Assembly (NCBI GenBank): GCA_013816105.1
Contig: JACDEY010000028.1
Span: forward strand, 1 to 8,643
Length of the DNA stretch: 8,643 nucleotides
Direction: 5' to 3'
Source of the DNA: Actinomycetota bacterium
Lineage (GTDB): Bacteria > Actinomycetota > UBA4738
Shown here: positions 1 to 5,888 of the stretch, one piece after another
Numbering within the stretch: the stretch's first letter is position 1
How the letters are laid out: the number at the start of each line of letters is the position of its first letter
Translations under genes and position numbers: made by a program
Notes under the pieces: model-generated
Databases searched by the model: none
The model's input: the letters and a program-made list of their open reading frames with translations, nothing else
What the model was told of the DNA's origin: nothing

Positions 1-1264
1 GCCCGTTCGGGAAGCCGGCGATGTCGCCGCCGATGACTCCGAGCGGTGAGTAGTCGGCACAAGAGCCGGGCTCACAGGTCGGGATCATCATGTTCAGGCG
101 CAGCATCTCGGACGCCTCGACGTTCTCCGGCATGTTGAGGCCCTCGATGCCCGTCAGGAAGACCGAGATGAGGTCCTCCCGCTGGATTCCGGGGGTGTCC
201 GGATCGGAGTCCGGTACCGGGATGCCGTAGATCGCCTCGATCAGGTGCGGAAGCTCCGGATCGTTGACCGCGCCCAGGAACTGCTCGTCGTCCTCAGGCA
301 CGGAGGCGTTGAAGTAGTCCTTCAGGCCGACCGGCACGACGACCTCGTTCACGAGCGGCATGCCGAGACGCGACACGCCGACGTAGGGACCACTGACGTT
401 GACCTCGCCCGTGGTGGTCTGGACCCGAGTGCTCTTACGGTAGGCGGTGCTCCAGACCCCGATGACCGGGTTCGCGGTGGGGTTTTCGTTCTTGGCGAGG
501 CTGGTCCTCGGGACCTGGATGGCCGTCGTGTGGACGTTGAAGCCGGCGAGCGTGTCGTCTCCGACCTCGCTGAAGTCGGCCCCGTAGAGCAGGTCGAACA
601 CGCGGAGGTCGAGGAAGAACGAGTCGTCGGTCTGACCGGCGAACGTCTTTCCGGTGCCCCCCTCGATCGACTTGATGCCCTTGTTGAACAACGACCCGTA
701 GTTGGGCATGGATGCCTTGCCAACGTACGAGGGAACAACGACCGCGTCGTTCAACAGGAGGTTGTTCTCCAGGACGCAGGGCGCCGTGCCGGTGGGATCG
801 CAGAACACGATCTCCCTGAGGTCGTACGTCTGGTAGAAGTTCAGGTCAGGGTCGTTGAGCGTCGTGACCTGGCCCGTGTTGTACAGGAACGTGTTCGGGT
901 TCCGGTAGTGGTTCGTGAAGACCCACCGGTAAAGCTGGTCCGCCTTGGCGTTCCCGTCGTTGTCGATGCGGATGTCGTACTGCACACCGGGCTGGAAGGA
1001 GTAGAAGTTCGGGCCTCCAGCCGGCTCCTCGAAGGGGATCCAGTTGCTGATGAGCGTGACCGTTCCCTGCTCCGAGTCGTTGGGGCTCACGAACGCGTAG
1101 ACGTCCGTGTTGTCGATCTGCGGGTCCGCCGACGTCAGCGGGGCCTCGCGGTGGCTCGACGCCACACCGGGAGCCGGTCCGAGTGTTGCAAGCAGACCCG
1201 CCCCGAGGCTTGCCGCGGCCACGATGGACACGGCAGTCTTGCGATATCGCTTTCCGAATGCCAC
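1..1264 (-). CDS. DUF4331 family secreted protein, C-terminus cut by window edge
   Basis: This is an exported protein of unknown biochemical function. It starts at GTG (1264-1262), with a purine-rich ribosome site (GGAAGGG) seven bases upstream, and stays open to base 1, giving 421 codons. Residues 1-35 form a signal peptide: a basic stretch (GKRYRK, 4-9), an Ala/Leu-rich core (11-28) and a likely signal peptidase I site at GVA|SS. The mature protein opens with SSHREAP (36-42), followed by NTDVYAFVSP (52-61), both hallmarks of DUF4331. The visible end, GGDIAGFPNG, matches the start of the family's C-terminal motif, so I judge that only a few dozen residues are missing. It lies 164 bases downstream of the seven-helix gene on the same strand and may have its own promoter. 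The family assignment is firm. The function is not known, although DUF4331 proteins are generally predicted to lie outside the cytoplasm. Confidence 0.9.
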   Translation of the reverse strand, partial: MAFGKRYRKTAVSIVAAASLGAGLLATLGPAPGVASSHREAPLTSADPQIDNTDVYAFVSPNDSEQGTVTLISNWIPFEEPAGGPNFYSFQPGVQYDIRIDNDGNAKADQLYRWVFTNHYRNPNTFLYNTGQVTTLNDPDLNFYQTYDLREIVFCDPTGTAPCVLENNLLLNDAVVVPSYVGKASMPNYGSLFNKGIKSIEGGTGKTFAGQTDDSFFLDLRVFDLLYGADFSEVGDDTLAGFNVHTTAIQVPRTSLAKNENPTANPVIGVWSTAYRKSTRVQTTTGEVNVSGPYVGVSRLGMPLVNEVVVPVGLKDYFNASVPEDDEQFLGAVNDPELPHLIEAIYGIPVPDSDPDTPGIQREDLISVFLTGIEGLNMPENVEASEMLRLNMMIPTCEPGSCADYSPLGVIGGDIAGFPNG

Positions 1265-1428
1265 AGGTATTCCCTTCCGTTGTCTGGCCGATACTGACTG
1301 GCACAAATGATGCCGCGGGATATCCGCGAGCGCTCCGCCCTTCTCCTTCCTCTCTGGGGCTACCGAGCTTCGTTCGCGGTCGACCCTCTGCAGGATTGGT
1401 CCACGGAGAAGTTTTCGGAAGAACAAGT
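1265..1428 (-). promoter_or_regulatory. Upstream region of the DUF4331 gene
   Basis: This 164-base non-coding gap follows the TAA of the seven-helix gene and precedes the DUF4331 GTG. It is more AT-rich at its left-hand end (as transcribed) than the genes around it. Visible elements are two direct AAACTT copies spaced 16 bases centre to centre (1409-1414 and 1425-1430, the second overlapping the upstream stop codon) and a small inverted repeat CGCGG-gatat-CCGCG (1314-1328). I find no convincing paired -35/-10 hexamers. A promoter or leader here is inferred from the gap length alone. Confidence 0.35.
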
Positions 1429-2172
1429 TTACCCGGTTTGCGATGTTCGGCCCCTCTCGGGCGACTGGAGGCGGGGCGATACCCGCAGAGAGGCGGTCAG
1501 GAACCCACGGAACATGATCGCCACCCCCAGCGCGAGGCTCGCCGCGAAAAGCGGCACTATGCGGAATCCCGCACCGATCCCCGAGCCGATCGCGACGACC
1601 GTTGCGCCCAGGGCGATCAGGGCCACGCCGCCGGCACGCTCGCGGAGATCGGGACGCGCCCGCATCCGCCAGGCCGACAGCACGGAGCCGCCCAGGAGGA
1701 AGAAATACGCGGGAAACGCGTAAAGCTGGGAGAGCCGGTACGGCAGGGTGCCGTCACCGAAGACCTCCCTCCCGAGCGGGAGGGAGTGGGAGCGGAGGGA
1801 AGCGGCGACGAGCGGCGCATCCCACACGATCCAGCCAGCGTACCCGGTCGCCACCAGCGCCAGGATCAGCGCCGCGGCGGCCAGCCGCCGGTTGCGCGTC
1901 AGGAGGAACAGCTCACCCAGCGCAAGGAAGGGCACGTTCAAGATGGCCCCGAGCAGCCAGTACGTGCGGAAGGCGGGAACGGTCCAGCCACGCGCCACGC
2001 CGAGGAACATGGCGAAGGAGGCGGCGGAGTACATGAGCATGGCGATCGCCCAGAGGCCCTCGTGAGGGCGGCGGCCGGCCGCGAAGCGCGCTCCCAGGAC
2101 GGCCCCGAACGCGCCGGCGGTCAACGCAGCCGCCAGGGGGAAGAGGGACATGCCCGGGCTGGCCGACTCCAC
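1429..2172 (-). CDS. Seven-helix integral membrane protein of unknown function
   Basis: This is a 247-residue hydrophobic protein that I do not recognise. About seven membrane segments are visible near residues 9-30, 39-59, 68-91, 97-116, 144-167, 178-200 and 204-223, with an extracytoplasmic or cytoplasmic loop at 117-143. The C-terminal tail after 224 is polar and Arg-rich (ending RTSQTG). No catalytic motif, lipobox or transporter signature stands out. The GTG start at 2172 lies five bases after the ligase stop codon, so the two genes are almost certainly co-transcribed and probably translationally coupled. The ribosome site for that GTG is poor, and the internal ATG seven codons later (residue 8) is an alternative start that would remove only MESASPG. 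A role linked to acyl-CoA or lipid metabolism is suggested only by the neighbour. Confidence 0.82.
   Translation of the reverse strand: MESASPGMSLFPLAAALTAGAFGAVLGARFAAGRRPHEGLWAIAMLMYSAASFAMFLGVARGWTVPAFRTYWLLGAILNVPFLALGELFLLTRNRRLAAAALILALVATGYAGWIVWDAPLVAASLRSHSLPLGREVFGDGTLPYRLSQLYAFPAYFFLLGGSVLSAWRMRARPDLRERAGGVALIALGATVVAIGSGIGAGFRIVPLFAASLALGVAIMFRGFLTASLRVSPRLQSPERGRTSQTG
1765..1786. repeat. Perfect 10-bp inverted repeat inside the membrane-protein gene
   Basis: CTCCCTCCCG is followed after two bases (AG) by its exact reverse complement. Together they form a very GC-rich hairpin, realistically a 9-bp stem with a 4-base loop. It falls within the loop between predicted helices 4 and 5 (around codons SLPLGREV) and has no T-tract after it on either strand, so it is not a canonical terminator. 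It could be a chance product of codon choice or a structured mRNA element. Confidence 0.6.
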
Positions 2173-2177
2173 CCCTG

Positions 2178-3704
2178 TCAGTCCGGGGCCTGGTCGCGCA
2201 GCATCCGCCGAAGGACCTTGCCGGTTGCGTGGTGGGGCAGCTCCTCGACGACGCGAACGTCCTTGGGAAGCTTGAATCGCGCCAGGCGGGGACGCAGGAA
2301 CTCGAGGATCTCCTCCGGGCCCAGGGCGGCTCCCTCCCCCGGCACCACCCAGGCCTGGACCGCCTCACCAGTCGACTGATCGGGTATCGCCACCACGGCG
2401 GCCTCGGCGACCCCGGGATGCTCGGCGATGGCCTCCTCGACCTCCCTGGGGAAGACGTTGAACCCCGACACGATCACGAGGTCCTTCTTCCGATCCACGA
2501 GGAAGAGGTAGCCCTCGTCGTCCCGGATCGCGACGTCCCCGGTTCGGAGCCAGCCGTCGGCCAGCACTTCGGCGCTGGCATCCGGTCGCCCCCAGTAGCC
2601 CGCGAACACGTTGGGGCCCTTGACCCAGAGCTCTCCCGGGTCGCCCTCCTCCACGTCCTCGCCGTCCTCGCCGACCAGTCGAACCTCCATCCCCGGCAAC
2701 GGGAGCCCGATCGAGCCCGCCTTGGGCCGGGCACCCATGGCGTTGGTCGTGACCGCCGGACTTGCCTCGGTGAGGCCGTAGCCTTCCCAGATCACCACGC
2801 CGAAGCGGTCTCGGAAGGCATCGAGCACCTCGACGGGGAGCGGGGCCGCTCCGGAGACGCCGAGGCGAACCGAGGAGAACCCGGTCCTGCCGTCGGGGGC
2901 CTCCACCGCTCTCAGCCAGGCCGCGAACATGGTCGGAACGCCGAACAGCAAGGTGGTCGCGTGACGGCGGACGATATCGAGGCTCTCGAGCGGATCGAAT
3001 CGCTCGACGAGAACGGCCGTCCCCCCCGCTTTCATGGTCAGGCCGAGCACGGCGTTCAGCGCGTAAGCGTGGAACAGCGGGAGTGCCAGAAGGGCCACGT
3101 CGTCCGGCCCCGCGGCGAGGAGGGGAACGGAGGACATCTGGTCCATGTTGGCGACCAGGTTGCCGTGGGTGAGCATCGCCCCCCGAGGGTCGGCCGTCGT
3201 GCCGGACGTGTATGCGACGAGTGCAAGGTCGTCGGGGCCGATCGGGACCTCGGGAGCGTCCTCGGCCCCGCGCAGGGCCTCCTCGAGCGAGACCGTCCCG
3301 GCGGGCGCGGGCGGGCCACCGATCACCAGGATGGTCTGCAGCTCCGTCAGGCCTTCGCGCACCTCGAGCAGATCCGGGACGAAAGGGAGCTCGACGACGG
3401 CGACCTTCGCGCCCGAGTCGGCGAGCATGTAGGACATCTCCTCGGCCGTCAGCATGACGTTCAGCGGACAGACCGCGGCGCCGGCGCGAAGCGCTCCGTA
3501 CAGCGCGTACACGAACTCGGGGATGTTCCCGGCGACGAGTGCGACCCTGTCCCCTCGCCCGACCCCCAGCGCGGCGAGCGCGGCGGCGGTGTTGTCGACG
3601 CGCTCGTCGAGTTCGTCGTAGCTGATGGATCGCCCGCCGAAGATCAGGGCGGGCTTCGCACCGAAGGAGTCGGCAGAGGTCCGTAACACGTCGGCCAGGT
3701 TCAT
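2178..3704 (-). CDS. AMP-forming long-chain fatty-acid--CoA ligase (ANL superfamily)
   Basis: This 508-residue acyl-CoA synthetase is expected to activate a carboxylic acid, probably a fatty acid, with ATP to an acyl-adenylate and then load it onto CoA in the cytoplasm. Motifs appear in the correct order: the phosphate-binding loop YTSGTTADPRGA (165-176), YGLTEASP (309-316), the ribose-binding WLRTGD (385-390), the hinge region DRKKDLVIVSGFNVFPREVE (404-423) and the C-terminal GKVLRR with catalytic Lys496. Length is normal for the family. The ATG at 3704 has a good AAGGGGAG ribosome site. One oddity is in the phosphate loop: the usual TTGxPKG reads TTADPRG, with Gly to Ala at 171 and Lys to Arg at 174. 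The adenylation lysine and ribose Asp390 are intact, so the enzyme is probably active. The acid substrate cannot be read from the sequence. It leads a two-gene unit with the membrane protein downstream. Confidence 0.93.
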   Translation of the reverse strand: MNLADVLRTSADSFGAKPALIFGGRSISYDELDERVDNTAAALAALGVGRGDRVALVAGNIPEFVYALYGALRAGAAVCPLNVMLTAEEMSYMLADSGAKVAVVELPFVPDLLEVREGLTELQTILVIGGPPAPAGTVSLEEALRGAEDAPEVPIGPDDLALVAYTSGTTADPRGAMLTHGNLVANMDQMSSVPLLAAGPDDVALLALPLFHAYALNAVLGLTMKAGGTAVLVERFDPLESLDIVRRHATTLLFGVPTMFAAWLRAVEAPDGRTGFSSVRLGVSGAAPLPVEVLDAFRDRFGVVIWEGYGLTEASPAVTTNAMGARPKAGSIGLPLPGMEVRLVGEDGEDVEEGDPGELWVKGPNVFAGYWGRPDASAEVLADGWLRTGDVAIRDDEGYLFLVDRKKDLVIVSGFNVFPREVEEAIAEHPGVAEAAVVAIPDQSTGEAVQAWVVPGEGAALGPEEILEFLRPRLARFKLPKDVRVVEELPHHATGKVLRRMLRDQAPD

Positions 3705-3817
3705 TCGCTCCCCTTCAACCTCCGATGACCGATGCCGAGAGGATACCGGCCGGGGGTCGCCGGTCCGTCCCCGCGTAGTATCGAGGCATCTCGACGAGAA
3801 AGCGACGTGAGGCGCGT
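3705..3817. promoter_or_regulatory. Divergent promoter region between ligase and TIM-barrel genes
   Basis: This gap of about 110 bases separates divergently transcribed genes, so it should carry both promoters. An inverted repeat ACCGGC-N8-GCCGGT (3745-3764) sits near its middle and could be an operator. Possible -10 elements are TATCCT on the minus strand (3740-3745, towards the ligase) and TAGTAT on the plus strand (3776-3781, towards the TIM-barrel gene). Neither has a convincing -35 partner, so both are tentative. Confidence 0.4.
3807..3812 (+). promoter_or_regulatory. Candidate ribosome-binding site pointing to an ATC start
   Basis: GTGAGG (core GAGG, 3809-3812) lies five bases before the ATC codon at 3818, a normal Shine-Dalgarno spacing. 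It matters because no ATG, GTG or TTG exists in the reading frame between the upstream stop (TAG at 3776) and the codon for residue 34. This is the only Shine-Dalgarno-like element at proper spacing that I found for the conserved N-terminus. Confidence 0.4.
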
Positions 3818-4660
3818 ATCACTCCGCGAATCATCCTCTCGACCGCCCCGTTCTTCCGGCGGCCGCTCCGTGAGGCGTTCCGGATAATCGCCGACGCGGG
3901 GTTCGAAGCCGTCGAGGTGATGGTCACCTCGGACCCCACCACGCAGGAGGGGCATCTTCTCGGGCCTCTCGCGCGCCGGTTCGGTCTGCGCGTGGAGGCG
4001 ATCCACGCGCCGTTCCTCCTGGTGACCCGCCGCGTCTGGGGAACGGACCCTCTCGGGAAGACGTATCGGGCGGCGCACCTGGCGGAGGAGGTGGATGCGC
4101 CGATAGTGGTCGTGCATCCCCCCTACCGCTGGCAGGTGCGCTTCCGCCGCTGGATCCAGAACGACCTCGAGGCATTCTGCTCCCAGACCGGTGTCACCGT
4201 GGCGGTGGAGAACATGTTCCCGATCCGTCTCGGGACCGAGCGGGGGGTGCGATTCCATTCGGGGCAGGACTTCGACGAGCTCGAGCGCTCGCCGTTCCTC
4301 GTCCTGGACACGAGCCACGCCGCGGTTTCGAACCACGACATCCGTGAGTTCTACCGGACCTACCGGGATCGGCTGAGGCACGTGCACCTGTCCAACAACG
4401 CCGGGAAGGGCTGGGACTCCCACCTACCGGTCAGCGGGGGGGAGGGGGTGCTGCCGCTTCCGGAGTTCCTGGGCGACCTACGGGAGAACGCCTTCGAGGG
4501 AGCGGTCTCCATCGAGCTCGACCTACGCCCCTGGCTCCGTGACGAGGCCGCCCTCCACGACGTCCTCGTCAGGGAGCGCGAGTTCTGCGAAGCGGCGCTG
4601 CGGCCTCGTCAACGCGCGAGAGTTCGGGCCCGGCCTGCCCGACCGGCGATGAGAGGCTAG
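3818..4660 (+). CDS. TIM-barrel sugar phosphate isomerase/epimerase-like protein (AP endonuclease 2 / xylose isomerase-like fold)
   Basis: This is about 280 residues if started at ATC 3818. The first strand RIILSTAPFF (4-13) and the phrase AFRIIADAGFEAVEV (20-34) are typical N-terminal features of this barrel. Candidate metal or active-site residues are His63 (IHAPF), His100 (VVHPP), Glu131 (VENM), Asp164 and His167 (LDTSH), His190 (HVHLS), Asp200 and His202 (GWDSH) and Glu233 (SIEL), consistent with a divalent-metal sugar isomerase or epimerase. The substrate is unknown. The start is the odd part: the frame has no ATG, GTG or TTG until GTG 3917, and starting there would delete the first strand and helix. 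So either an ATC start is used or a base error has disrupted the beginning. The C-terminal 20 residues are an Arg/Pro/Ala-rich tail. It is followed 11 bases later by a small membrane-protein gene. Confidence 0.82.
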   Translation: MTPRIILSTAPFFRRPLREAFRIIADAGFEAVEVMVTSDPTTQEGHLLGPLARRFGLRVEAIHAPFLLVTRRVWGTDPLGKTYRAAHLAEEVDAPIVVVHPPYRWQVRFRRWIQNDLEAFCSQTGVTVAVENMFPIRLGTERGVRFHSGQDFDELERSPFLVLDTSHAAVSNHDIREFYRTYRDRLRHVHLSNNAGKGWDSHLPVSGGEGVLPLPEFLGDLRENAFEGAVSIELDLRPWLRDEAALHDVLVREREFCEAALRPRQRARVRARPARPAMRG

Positions 4661-4671
4661 GAACCCCTCGG

Positions 4672-4812
4672 GTGCGCCGTTTCACGCTCATCCTGCTCGT
4701 CCTGCTGTTCACGCTGATCGTTGCCGGCGCTCTCTTCCAGCTTTGCCAGCCGAACGACCCGGCGAGGTTCGAGGATCCGGCGCGTCCGTCGCTCATCACC
4801 CCGCCGACCTGA
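4672..4812 (+). CDS. Small single-helix membrane protein (46 aa)
   Basis: This short gene starts at GTG with an AGGAA ribosome site (4659-4663) that overlaps the TAG of the TIM-barrel gene. It ends at TGA 4810-4812. The product begins MRRF, has one hydrophobic helix at about residues 4-23 (rich in Leu, Val and Ile), then a short polar and Pro-rich tail ending ITPPT. Positive charges before the helix predict an inside N-terminus. Cys25 follows FQL, which does not fit a lipobox, so I do not call it a lipoprotein. Function is unknown. The tight spacing to the upstream gene and clean hydrophobic pattern argue that it is real, but short length limits certainty. Confidence 0.6.
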   Translation: MRRFTLILLVLLFTLIVAGALFQLCQPNDPARFEDPARPSLITPPT

Positions 4813-4843
4813 TCTGCCTCGTCCGCCGACGGTCGACTCCTGC

Positions 4844-5665
4844 CTACCCGCCCGCGTCGGGCTCGAGGAGGACCACGCCGTCCCCCACGGCAAGGCCTAG
4901 GGTCTCGGCGGCGCTCCCATCGTTGCAGATCAGCGCGAACCAGCCCCGGGAGTCGAAGATCGCAGCGCACTGGCCCTCTTCGACATCGCCGAAGGCGGTC
5001 GCTCGCGGGAGCCGGAGCGACCTGCTGGAGGTCCGAGCCTCCAGCTCACGCATCCGGTGGAGCGCCGCCGCCTCGAGGTGGCGATGACGGACGTTCAGCT
5101 GGACGTTGCCGAAACGATCGCGGCCGAGCACCTGACCCCGGATCCGGCCCGGACGGACGTGGGGCTCGGCCACCCGAACGGTCACTAGGGCTCTCGGGTC
5201 CAGGCGTGGCCCCATAGCCTCGATGGGCACCCCCGTCGCGAGGTGTGCGGCCGCCGGAGCGAACACGTCTCGCCCGTGGAAGGTCGAGGAAACGAAGGGT
5301 AGGGTCACCCCGGGCGAGCGGATGTCGACGGTCCGCTCCGCTCCCCCGAGGCGCTCCCACGACAGCGAGAGCACCCCGTTGTCGGGACCGACCAGGTGGT
5401 TCCCAGACCTCGTGCGCACGGCGAGGTCCGCGCGCGCCATGCCGACACCGGGGTCGACGATGGCGAGGTAGACGGCGTCCTCGGGCATGTAGGGGATGGA
5501 CTCGGCGAGCATGAGAGCACCGCGAAGGACATCCTGTGGCGGTACCCCGTGAGTGAGATCGATGACCTTGCTGTCCGGCGCGATCCGGTTCAAGACGCCG
5601 TGACACACTCCGACGAACTCGTCCTCGAGGCCGAAATCCGAGAGGAAGACGATCGGCCGAGGCAT
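4844..5665 (-). CDS. S-adenosylmethionine hydrolase (SAM hydroxide adenosyltransferase, DUF62)
   Basis: This 273-residue cytosolic enzyme of the DUF62 family is expected to split S-adenosylmethionine with water or hydroxide into adenosine and methionine. The N-terminal domain shows SDFG (9-12), VDPGVG (70-75), GPDNG (93-97) and TFHGRDVFAPAAAH (128-141). The C-terminal barrel carries GRDRFGNVQLN (181-191). The triad defined in characterised archaeal DUF62 proteins (Asp-Arg-His) maps to Asp71, Arg78 and His130. That triad marks a hydrolase rather than the related fluorinase or chlorinase. Length is normal. The ATG at 5665 has GGAG seven bases upstream. The gene follows bS22 by 24 bases and is probably co-transcribed with it. 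The physiological reason for SAM hydrolysis is unclear in this family. The stop is 31 bases from the convergent small membrane-protein gene. Confidence 0.92.
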   Translation of the reverse strand: MPRPIVFLSDFGLEDEFVGVCHGVLNRIAPDSKVIDLTHGVPPQDVLRGALMLAESIPYMPEDAVYLAIVDPGVGMARADLAVRTRSGNHLVGPDNGVLSLSWERLGGAERTVDIRSPGVTLPFVSSTFHGRDVFAPAAAHLATGVPIEAMGPRLDPRALVTVRVAEPHVRPGRIRGQVLGRDRFGNVQLNVRHRHLEAAALHRMRELEARTSSRSLRLPRATAFGDVEEGQCAAIFDSRGWFALICNDGSAAETLGLAVGDGVVLLEPDAGG

Positions 5666-5689
5666 CGGCGACTCCGGTCTTCGCGAGCG

Positions 5690-5785
5690 CTACTTCTGGC
5701 GGCGTTGCCAGCGAGTCTTCTTGAGGAGCTTCTTGTGCTTCTTCTTCCGCATCTTCTTGCGGCGCTTCTTGACCAGAGAGGGCAA
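5690..5785 (-). CDS. Mini ribosomal protein bS22 / AURKAIP1-COX24 domain protein (31 aa)
   Basis: This is a 31-residue, extremely basic peptide: MPSLVKKRRKKMRKKKHKKL followed by LKKTRWQRRQK. It matches the AURKAIP1/COX24 motif (KKRR-K-M-KKKH-K-LLK-TR-QRR) of the small ribosomal subunit protein bS22 found in actinobacteria, where it binds rRNA in the 30S subunit. The start is TTG at 5785, supported by a strong AAAGGAAG ribosome site (5790-5797) and by the family length of about 31-33 residues. The frame stays open further upstream, but nothing there resembles the family. The ATG at 5802 is in a different frame. A candidate -10 box lies about 37 bases upstream, so it may be transcribed on its own as well as with its neighbours. 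It is easily missed by gene callers because of its size and TTG start. Confidence 0.88.
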   Translation of the reverse strand: MPSLVKKRRKKMRKKKHKKLLKKTRWQRRQK

Positions 5786-5822
5786 GCTTCTTCCTTTCCC
5801 ATTGAGCCAACTGCGAGCCAAC

Positions 5823-5828
5823 AGTGTA
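5823..5828 (-). promoter_or_regulatory. Candidate -10 element for the bS22 gene
   Basis: TACACT on the minus strand fits the TANNNT form of a -10 box. It lies 37 bases before the TTG start, which would give a leader of roughly 30 bases containing the ribosome site. No good -35 hexamer is seen at 16-18 bases, so the call rests on the -10 alone. Confidence 0.35.
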
Positions 5829-5839
5829 GAGGACCGGAT

Positions 5840-5864
5840 CGGGCCACCATCCGAGTGGCGCCCG
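5840..5864. terminator. GC-rich hairpin between the Clp1-like and bS22 genes
   Basis: Arms CGGG-CCAC and GTGG-CCCG pair with a two-base CG bulge around a seven-base loop, making an eight-pair stem. It sits 24 bases after the stop of the polynucleotide-kinase gene and just upstream of the candidate bS22 promoter. No run of T follows on the minus strand, so it is not a canonical intrinsic terminator. It could be a weak terminator, an mRNA-stabilising 3' end or a processing site. Confidence 0.35.
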
Positions 5865-5888
5865 GGCCCGTGATCTCCGCAGCGTTCC

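Noticed and set aside
245..1297. Long open frame on the plus strand opposite the DUF4331 gene
   Set aside because: Its composition is Arg/Val/Asp-rich with no recognisable domain. The minus strand reads a clear DUF4331 protein with signal peptide and ribosome site.
2229..3686. 485-codon open frame on the plus strand opposite the acyl-CoA ligase
   Set aside because: This is a typical antisense frame in high-GC DNA. It has no family motifs, while the minus strand has every ligase motif in order.
4672..4812. Lipoprotein signal at Cys25 of the 46-residue peptide
   Set aside because: The residues before Cys are FQL, which does not fit a lipobox (small residue at -1 is missing).
4813..4843. Bidirectional terminator between the convergent genes
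   Set aside because: Only a four-base stem is visible and there is no T-run on either strand.
4844..5665. Fluorinase or chlorinase instead of SAM hydrolase
   Set aside because: The Asp-Arg-His triad at 71, 78 and 130 is the hydrolase signature.
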